Shown here one piece after another: positions 1 through 7,100 of a stretch of 11,174 bases of DNA. Each line of letters opens with the position of its first letter. Position 1 is the stretch's first letter. The translations under genes and the position numbers were made by a program. The stretch comes from Cephalothrix simula (lineage: Eukaryota; Nemertea; Palaeonemertea; Archinemertea; Cephalotrichidae). The stretch is from positions 1 to 11,174 of the forward strand of contig JAXIUW010206954.1 in the NCBI GenBank assembly GCA_035591015.1, given 5' to 3'. Below the pieces are notes generated by a model that searched no databases, was not told the DNA's origin, and saw nothing but the letters and a program-made list of their open reading frames with translations.

Positions 1-92
1 GTGGCGCTTTAGTCTTGAAAATATAAACTTGTTCCTACATTTTTTATTAGGATTCAGAATATATATGGGTCAAGGGGTCAGGGTCCCCACTT
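1..92 (-). repeat. Partial copy of a dispersed AT-rich repeat, cut by the window edge
   Basis: Read on the reverse strand, this segment lines up with 2411-2490. Shared blocks in the same order are a CCCCTTGAC-like block, TGAATCCT, and AAGTTTATATTTTCAA. The middle is diverged. On the plus strand it equally resembles the right arm of the fold-back at 2437-2657, because that element is self-complementary. It is therefore probably one arm of a second copy whose remainder lies outside the window. There is no coding potential. The family is not recognised. Confidence 0.6.
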
Positions 93-288
93 TGGAGATT
101 TTTGCAGGGGGGCATTTTTTAGCCTCATTAAAACCGTGTGGCCAATTTATCTATACTATTGTGTAATAATGTTGAGTTAGTCTAACCGGTAAGACATATA
201 TATAAATACCGTATGTCTTATGGCATATAAAGTACTTGCACAATGAAAATCATTCACCGGTCTAAGGCATTCCTCTCTTGTTTATCCG

Positions 289-363
289 TCAAATGAACTA
301 AAACACACATAAACCTTCCTTACAAAGTGTCAGACGAAATTTATATCTCAGATTTTCTAATAA
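289..363 (+). repeat. Left member of a long-range inverted repeat pair
   Basis: This segment is nearly the reverse complement of 1319-1398. The two share TCAAATGAACTAAAACACAC, then CTTACAAAGTGTCAGA and ATCTCAGATTTTCTAA in order, with a few substitutions and a small indel near position 310. The similarity stops abruptly at both ends. The pair could be the ends of a non-autonomous element of about 1.1 kb, or two independent insertions of one short repeat. No target duplication was seen at the outer edges. Confidence 0.75.
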
Positions 364-510
364 TAATAGAGGCTTCTTAAATGTTAGTTATGGGAGACAT
401 GAAAGAACCTAAAACATATGAAAAAATGTAGAAAAGTAGATTTTGAGATAGAAAAATTGAATGAGATGAATAACAAGTAAATGAATGGGAAACACATAAG
501 TTTTTCCATC

Positions 511-562
511 TATGACCAAATATAAATGTTGTTATTTAACAATCGTTTATATTTGGCCATAA
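511..562. repeat. Short palindromic hairpin
   Basis: The arms around CCAAATATAAA (left) and TTTATATTTGG (right) are complementary with few mismatches and meet near a TTATTTAACAA centre. The result is a stem-loop of about 52 bases. It may be a minimal fold-back element or a chance AT-rich palindrome. No function is assigned. Confidence 0.55.
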
Positions 563-755
563 AGGTACGTACAGAGGGGGAACACCCACACCTGCACCTA
601 CATTTACATGATCTGCGCAACTTTGTTTAAATCGTTGATCGAAAATCTAGTCCTAAGTACGTTCCGGTAGTCAAAAGGATGTAAGCTTAATAAATAAGGG
701 GTAAATGTAACTGTAAAAACTCCAGACGTAGACTTGATGAGGAGATCATCAGGAT

Positions 756-827
756 GAGCCATCAGAGTTTCCACTTCAGGTGGATGAGTTTCGGTGCCTT
801 TTTCTCTACTCGTACTCTGATGGTGGC
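756..827. repeat. Hairpin with CCATCAGAGT arms
   Basis: CCATCAGAGT (759-768) is perfectly complementary to ACTCTGATGG (814-823), with about 45 bases between them. The interval also contains a smaller TCCACTTCAGGTGGA hairpin. No gene is nearby and the role is unknown. Confidence 0.45.
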
Positions 828-1162
828 AAGGAGTTTCGAGATAGTAGGATAGTAATATTTAAGGATAAGGAGTTATTAAACAAGAAAAAACAAAGGAGGG
901 GAATGCTAGGGATTAGTGGCATAGTAAAACAACCCAGCCAAGATTGACTATGCTGAGTAGTATGATATTTCAAGAGAGTCAGCCGCTCCCAACAACTGCG
1001 CTTTGAAAGTCTGATGGATCGGCTGAAAATTCAAAAATGTCTCCAAACCAAAAAAACCTAGTCTCACTCTCATTTGGGCAATATCTGCGTTGATATGCAG
1101 AGGCTAACAACTAGAGCAATCAAATGTATTGCAGATTCTAAAAAACTGAGTTAATTGCTATT

Positions 1163-1317
1163 GAACACAAGACAAATTTATTTTGACATACAGATTTCAT
1201 AATATAAAATCGACTGCCATGTTCATTGGGTTGTGTAGTACTATCGGACCATAAATGGACCATTCAATATGAAATTCGTATGTCAAAATAAAATCGTCCT
1301 GTGTTTCAAAACAAATC
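1163..1317. repeat. Small fold-back element (MITE-like)
   Basis: The left arm at 1163-1203 (GAACACAAGAC, then TTTATTTTGACATAC, then TTTCATA) is nearly the reverse complement of the right arm at 1267-1317. The arms are about 40 bp and the unique centre about 65 bp. The size and structure suit a non-autonomous DNA transposon remnant. The right edge abuts the separate repeat at 1319-1398. A small plus-strand reading frame starting at 1269 crosses both repeats and is not considered a gene. Confidence 0.7.
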
Positions 1318-1318
1318 A

Positions 1319-1398
1319 ATTGTTAGAAAATCTGAGATATACATTTCATCTGACACTTTGTAAGGCAGGTTTATATGCGTGTGTTTTAGTTCATTTGA
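1319..1398 (-). repeat. Right member of the long-range inverted repeat pair
   Basis: This is the reverse-complement partner of 289-363. It contains TTAGAAAATCTGAGATAT, TCTGACACTTTGTAAGG and GTGTGTTTTAGTTCATTTGA. It sits directly against the fold-back at 1163-1317, so the two may belong to one composite element. Confidence 0.75.
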
Positions 1399-2185
1399 AG
1401 TTCATTTTCATAATACAAAAAACTTATAATTTTTTAAAATTAGTTCATAATGAATATACAATAAACTATTGAAGTGATCACTATGGAAAAAATATCATCA
1501 AGGATTATTCTTTCATCCATATTTTGATGAAATTTAAAAATGGAATCTGTCAAATCATATCCAATCTATATTATCCTGTAAATTTTAGCACCAATATAAT
1601 AATAAACCATTTTTTATACCAATTAGATAGATTATAATGCTTTTCCTTTCAATATTTACTTGGCCTTTGCAATGGTGATCACATGTGCACATGGCTAATT
1701 AGCATATCACTTGACTTCTAGTCGGCTAATTAATTTCGTTCAACTAGGGATATTTAATTAAAGAGTAATGGTGATTATCAAAGAAAAATACAATGATCCA
1801 TTGATTGATCACTAAATTTTAAAATGCTCTAAATTTCCTGTCAAATCTCTTATCTTTTGTTATCATTATCGTTTATTGTAATAAATGTTTGGGGACTAAA
1901 TTTTACTAAGGGAATTGAAGAAAACAATTATGTTGCGGCTATATAAAAGTAACATCCCTAATTGTTAAACCAATACTATGCTTATTTTCGTCTAGCAAAG
2001 ATTTTCCCCCTAATTTTTCATTTAAAAACAGTTCAATTCATTAACTGCGTTGTAAACAATTTATCACATCCTTATTGTAATTTTAATAACTGTATGCAAT
2101 GAACTAAAGTGTTAATCGATGCTAAGCGTTTATTTCAATGATAACATTACTATTTTTATTATAATAGCAATCTACATGTATAAAA
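1399..2185. other. Gene-free AT-rich stretch
   Basis: No coding region or RNA gene is visible. Minor items are a perfect 12 bp palindrome CATGTGCACATG at 1682-1693 and the motif GGCTAATTA occurring twice between about 1693 and 1735. Nothing else can be supported. Confidence 0.6.
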
Positions 2186-2317
2186 AATTCTAAGTGGTCA
2201 GACATAAGCTGCACGCGCAATATTTGAAGCAGACGTTATATTTTGACAGCGTTAGTGACTTTGTGCCACACGCGTTTCATGTGACTTAAAAAAGTTTTTT
2301 TTAAAGCACTTAGAATT
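2186..2317. repeat. Possible small element with 11 bp terminal inverted repeats
   Basis: AATTCTAAGTG at 2186-2196 is perfectly complementary to CACTTAGAATT at 2307-2317, a span of 132 bp. Inner sequence around the two ACGCG motifs shows only weak further complementarity. No clear target duplication was found, so this may be a decayed element or a coincidence. Confidence 0.35.
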
Positions 2318-2436
2318 GTTATTTTCATAAAAAAATTAGTAAAGATTTACCTTTAGACACAAGGAATCAAAATCAGAAAGAAAAATTTGTCAACATCGTT
2401 GATGGCTAGTCCTTAACCCCCTTGACGTTATATTTT

Positions 2437-2657
2437 TTGAATCCTTGTGGAAAATCCTGATCCAAGTTTATATTTTCAAAGCCGCCCATGGCCAAAAATT
2501 ATTTTTTTCAAAAAAAAATTATGGATTTTTTCCTTCAAATAGTAAAGCCAAAATATTTTTGGAAAAAAATTCGATTTTTGGCACTGAACGGCGCCAGAGC
2601 GACGCAACCCCTTTGAAAATATATAAACTTGGATCAGGGTTTTCCACAAGGATTCAG
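2437..2657. repeat. Long imperfect palindrome (fold-back element)
   Basis: The outer left arm at 2437-2481 (TTGAATCCTTGTGGAAAA, then CCTGATCCAAGTTTATAT) is nearly the reverse complement of the outer right arm at 2611-2657. The inner arms at 2490-2524 and 2548-2582 are also complementary (GCCAAAAAT against ATTTTTGGC). Almost all of the 221 bp can therefore form one hairpin. The similarity to 1-92 extends left to about 2411, so the element may begin there. A 76-codon reading frame over this palindrome is a by-product and not a gene. Confidence 0.8.
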
Positions 2658-2758
2658 AATTTATCCTATATCTGAAGTAGTCTAAAAACGAAGCACTGTG
2701 ACATAATTATGTAAAATACAGAATTGATTTACTAAGATAAAGTACAACAAAATAAGGG

Positions 2759-2812
2759 TTCATCTTGAGAGCCGTGCGAGCAGGAGCGAGGCTATCGAGG
2801 CTCATCCTTGAA
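2759..2812. repeat. GC-richer hairpin in AT-rich surroundings
   Basis: TTCATCTTGAGAGCC (2759-2773) pairs imperfectly with GGCTCATCCTTGAA (2799-2812). The loop, containing GTGCGAGCAGGAGCGAGGC, is conspicuously richer in G and C than the flanks. It could be the core of a short interspersed repeat. No RNA gene is recognised. Confidence 0.4.
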
Positions 2813-2991
2813 AAATTATTATGCTTATGACAATAAATGAAATTTATGATTTCCATCTTTGGTTTATGTGCTTTTAAATATAATAAAAAAGGTTAATCTG
2901 AAGTATCTGGTTAAGTATTCAACATCATGATATTATTACTTTATGTAACTAATCATTTACAAAAACGGTTCTTCTAAGTAAGGAACAAGGT

Positions 2992-3520
2992 TTTTAAAAT
3001 ATATCATGACCAATTTTTGCGGAAATCGAAGGAGCATGATATAATGATAATAAAATGTTGAAAAAGCAAATCGGTTTCCTGGCGACTTTCTGAGATATTC
3101 GCATGCTCAGTGTCAAAAACCAGTATGCGCATGTCTGAATCCAAAATCTGACCGCGCCATTCGATTTTGTGGGGCCAGATACTATATCCTCGATGCATTT
3201 CTATGTCCAAATGTAGCCGTTTACGAGATATAAGGATATAAAATTCGGGGAAAAATGGGCAAATATTCAAATTTTATTAAAAGTTTATGCTTCGTAAATG
3301 CAGCATTCAAAAATTCGATATGTTTCCAGATCATGGTTTTAAAGGTACGTGACCCAAAAGAATCGAATGGAATCGTCAGATTTCTGATTCAGGCATGCGC
3401 ATACTGATTTTTGGCACTGCGCATGCACGTATCTCAGAAAGAAGCCAGGAAACCGATTTGTTTTTTTCACATTTTAGAATTCCCGCAAAAACTGGCCATG
3501 ATATACGGTATTTTGAAAAT
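2992..3520. repeat. Large fold-back element with arms near 180-190 bp
   Basis: The left arm (about 2992-3185) and right arm (about 3340-3520) are imperfect inverted copies. Shared blocks include CAAATCGGTTTCCTGGC, CTTTCTGAGATA, CAGTATGCGCATG, CTGAATC and CATTCGATT, in the same order when one arm is reversed. The unique centre is about 150 bp. By eye roughly four of five positions agree, and there are small indels. It is either a fold-back transposon or two inverted copies of a dispersed repeat. An 88-codon minus-strand frame at 3004-3270 lies inside it and is rejected as a gene. Confidence 0.8.
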
Positions 3521-3741
3521 CCAAAAAGTGAATTTTGATGACTTGAAATAAATATTTTGTAATAAGTGTCATCACCATCGCATACAAATATCCCAAGTTT
3601 TCAGAACATGCATCTTACAAAGTCATTATTTCAAAATATTTTCTTTTCAAATCGTATGCCTTTTTGTTATAGAAAGGGTAGGAATATCTTTTTACCTGAT
3701 GCTTTATTATGGCATGGAAAAACTTAGTAATATCCAATGCC
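3521..3741. other. Gene-free spacer between two repeats
   Basis: This is AT-rich sequence without a coding signal, between the large fold-back and the MITE. No TATA box or other promoter element can be assigned with confidence. Confidence 0.5.
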
Positions 3742-3915
3742 TAAAGGCTGTTCTAGAGTCACCGTCGCTGATCGCCAGCGATCAGATATGAGAGCGCAGG
3801 AACCGTACTTAACATTTAATTTATTCAATACATAATATTACAAAGCTTCGGCGCTCTGATATCTGTTCGCAGGCGAATATTTTCGCCAGCGATGGTGACT
3901 CTAGAACAGCCTTAA
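3742..3915. mobile_element. MITE, probably PIF/Harbinger-type, with TAA target duplication
   Basis: The element itself is 3745-3912 (168 bp). Its ends are perfect 19 bp inverted repeats, AGGCTGTTCTAGAGTCACC and its complement, and 25 of the first 26 positions match. Both sides are flanked by TAA in direct orientation (3742-3744 and 3913-3915), a 3 bp target duplication typical of PIF/Harbinger elements. Two subterminal hairpins lie inside: CTGATCG/CGATCAG near the left end and GGCGAA/TTCGCC near the right. No transposase is encoded, so it would depend on an enzyme supplied in trans. It lies about 200 bp upstream of the kinase start codon. The superfamily is inferred from the duplication and end structure. 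Confidence 0.88.
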
Positions 3916-3920
3916 CATTA

Positions 3921-3935
3921 CACTTCTGTCTTCAG
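3921..3935 (+). promoter_or_regulatory. Candidate 3' splice site for a 5' leader intron
   Basis: A pyrimidine-rich run, CACTTCTGTCTTCAG, ends in AG at 3934-3935 and fits an animal acceptor site. If used, a non-coding exon would begin at 3936 and the MITE would lie at the 3' end of the intron. The in-frame stop TAA at 4074-4076 means any exon spliced here contributes only leader, not coding sequence. No donor can be assigned with confidence. AAAGGTACGT at 3341-3350 is one donor-like candidate. Confidence 0.4.
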
Positions 3936-4115
3936 ATCATGTAGATTGCGGTCTCAGCCCATTCCTGGACACAATACGTGAATTGTGTTTGCACATCATG
4001 CATGTCATGATATAATGTGATATCAATATGAGTACTTTCTATAAGAATGATTGTTGGAATTTTATCTTTGGGATAAAGTTTAAATAGAAATATCATCAAT
4101 ATTTTTTTAACTATC
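3936..4115 (+). promoter_or_regulatory. Putative 5' leader of the kinase gene, rich in upstream ATGs
   Basis: The stretch has at least seven ATGs before the main start, at 3939, 3998, 4002, 4007, 4015, 4028 and 4047. Two of them are start-stop pairs: ATGTAG at 3939-3944 and ATGTGA at 4015-4020. An in-frame TAA at 4074-4076 closes the main frame upstream. If this is transcribed as leader, it should reduce translation of the kinase. Otherwise transcription must start close to 4116 or part of the stretch must be removed. The exact transcript boundary is not visible. Confidence 0.4.
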
Positions 4116-7100
4116 ATGACTATGTCAACATCTGTCATGTCAGCTACGGTTGAAGAAAGATTAAATAATATCGAACAATTATACCTTGCTGGACCACAAG
4201 GTTGCAATGGAGGAGCTGTAAGCATTGAAACCTTATTGGATATTTTTGTTGTCCTATATAATGAGTGTTCAAATTCTTCATTGCGACGTGAAAAAAATAT
4301 ATCCGAATTTGTTGAATATGCCAAACCTTATATAAGTAAAATGAAAGAATACTATCTTCATCGGGATGACTTTGACATGCTTAAAATCATTGGGCGTGGC
4401 GCCTTTGGAGAAGTTGCTGTTGTAAAATTAAAAGGAACTGAAAAAGTTTACGCTATGAAGATTCTGAACAAATGGGAAATGTTAAAGAGAGCTGAGACTG
4501 CGTGCTTTAAAGAAGAAAGAGATGTTTTAGTTTATGGCGACAAGCAGTGGATAACAACCTTGCATTATGCTTTTCAAGACGACGATTATCTGTATCTTGT
4601 AATGGATTATTATTGTGGTGGAGATTTGTTAACGTTATTAAGTAAATTTGAGGATAAATTACCGGAGGATATGGCAAGATTTTACTTAGCTGAAATGGTG
4701 CTTGCAATTGATTCGTTACATCAGATGCGATATGTCCATCGTGATATCAAACCAGATAACATTTTAATTGATCGGAGTGGTCACATTGTGTTGGCTGATT
4801 TTGGTTCCTGTCTCAAAATGCTTGACGATGGAACGGTTCAGTCTAATGTTGCTGTTGGAACCCCTGATTATATCTCCCCTGAAATCCTGAGAGCAATGGA
4901 AGATGGGCATGGTCGTTACGGGTCTGAATGTGACTGGTGGTCGTTGGGTGTTTGTATGTACGAAATGTTATTTGGGGAAACCCCATTCTATGCTGAGTCA
5001 TTAGTGGAAACTTATGGTAAAATTATGAATCATTCAACAAGGTTTGAATTCCCACCTGAAATTAATGATGTTTCCGAGGATGCTAAAGATTTGATAAAAA
5101 GGCTTATTTGTAATTCTGATCAACGACTGGGACAACAAGGCTTGGACGACTTCCGGAGTCATCCGTTCTTTGCCGAAATTGATTGGGAGCAAATTCGTGA
5201 AACCGAACCGCCATTTGTGCCAGAGGTTAGCAGTCCATCTGACACAACCCATTTTGACGTTGATGACTTAGATTTACGTCAGACTGATACTATGCCTCCG
5301 CCAAGCTTGACTGCATTTACTGGTCACCATCTTCCATTTATTGGTTTTACTTTTACCGGAAGTCGGTTATCTGATACCAGATGTGCTACAGGTACATTTG
5401 ATAGCATAGATTTTATTGGTGAAGAGGTGAACGCCGTAACTGCCAAAGCTTATGAGAGAAGACTTGAGAAATTAGAGAAGGATAAGAAAGAGCTTACACG
5501 TAAATTAAACGATGCCATCCAGAAAATTCAAGGCAATTTTAATAAGGTAAACTCATCTGAAGAGCCTCGATCAAGGGGTGATATTGAAAACAAGAGGCTG
5601 CAGGATGATTTAACTCAATGGAAAAAGAAATGTGCTGAATTCCAAGCTCAATTGCAAGACAAAGAGAGACAACTTCAGGAGACCTTATCTATAAAACGGG
5701 AATTAGAATCTTTAGAAGGTGATAAATCAAGTAAAGTCAAAAGTTTGGAAAAAAATAACAAAATGTTGAAACAAGATAATGATGATATGAGACGTGAATT
5801 ACAAGATTTACAAGAAAAATTGAAGTCACAGAGCAAGGAATTAAAAGATGCTGTTGGGCAGCGAAAGGTTGCCATGGAAGAATTTTCAGAATTAAATGAT
5901 AGGTTAAATGAGGTTAGAACACAAAAACAAAAGTTATCGCGTCAAGTTCGAGATTTAGAAGAGGAGTTAGGTGACCAAAAACAAAAATTTGAACTATCAA
6001 AATTAGACTTAAGGAAAACGGAGAAACTTAGGAAAGAGGCTCAAAGCATGTTTGATGAAGTGTCTGCTGATGCTAATAGGGAAAGGAAACTTCGTGAACG
6101 TGCAGAATCGTTTACAAAAGACCTGGAAAAAGAAATGGAATCAATAAAGCAACGCTCGATTAGCAGGTCACATAGTAACAGTAGTCTTGAAAATGCGCAA
6201 GAAATTTCAAGATTAAAAGCAGATTTAGAACGCAAGGATGTCGAATTTGAAGAACGAATTACCTCATTAGAATCACAATATTTAAATCAAACAAAGGAAC
6301 TTCAATACCAGCTACAAGATGCTGAATCTAAAAACAGTAGTCTATCTTCCGAAGTTGGATTTTTACGTGAAAAATTGAAATATACACGAAATCAAAGTCA
6401 ACAGGCTCTACAGGAGAGTATAAGTGAAGTCAAAAAAGACGCTGAACGGGAAAGGAGTATATTAACTGATGAAAATAATAAATTGAATAAAGAATTTGAC
6501 AAGTTACAAGAGGCATATAGTACATTAGCTGATAATAATCAACAACTGGAAGAACAAATGCGTTTGGTCAATGATAAAAAAGACACTATTTCTCATTGGG
6601 AAGGTCAAATTGCCGAAATAATATCATGGGTAAATGATGAAAAGGAAGCAAGGGGATATCTTCAAGCTCTTGCTAACAAGATGTCAGAAGAACTTGAGTC
6701 GTTACGAGGCGCTGGCGTTGCAAATAGATCTTGGAAGAATAGACGTCACGAAAAAATGGTCAAAATGGATTACTTAGCCTTACAATCGGCGCTTAAGAGT
6801 GAGGTTCAAGCTAAAGGGGAAATTCAAACTGAACTTTCAACATTAACTGAAAAGTATGCCGCGTTAGAAAGGCAATTGGAAGAGGCAAATAATAAAATAA
6901 TATCTGTGGGAGAAGACGCTGAAAGAACAAAGAAAGAAAATGAAAAGTTAAAGAATCAATTAGAATCGGACGGTTTTGGATTAGACAGACCTGATTCCCG
7001 GTCTTCATTTCTTCGATTCATCAGGGAACAAGCTGCAAGACTTGAAGATTCCTTTGGTTTAGAGAAATCATCCGTTGCTGGGGATTATGATTTCACAGAA

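Larger units (their letters stand above)
366..1162. other. Gene-free stretch between the inverted copies
   Basis: No open reading frame here looks coding. The stretch holds two short hairpins (listed separately), a donor-like AAAGGTACGT at 561-570, and otherwise unremarkable AT-rich sequence. If 289-363 and 1319-1398 are transposon ends, this would be the inside of that element. It carries no recognisable transposase fragment. Confidence 0.6.

Noticed and set aside
2445-2675. 76-codon plus-strand frame
   Set aside because: It lies almost wholly within a self-complementary repeat, and its composition is driven by the A and T runs of the palindrome.
3004-3270. 88-codon minus-strand frame
   Set aside because: It lies inside the large fold-back, the other arm does not keep the frame, and no domain is seen.
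3932-4324. 130-codon minus-strand reading frame over the kinase start
   Set aside because: It overlaps the conserved N-terminus of the kinase on the other strand and has no recognisable domain.
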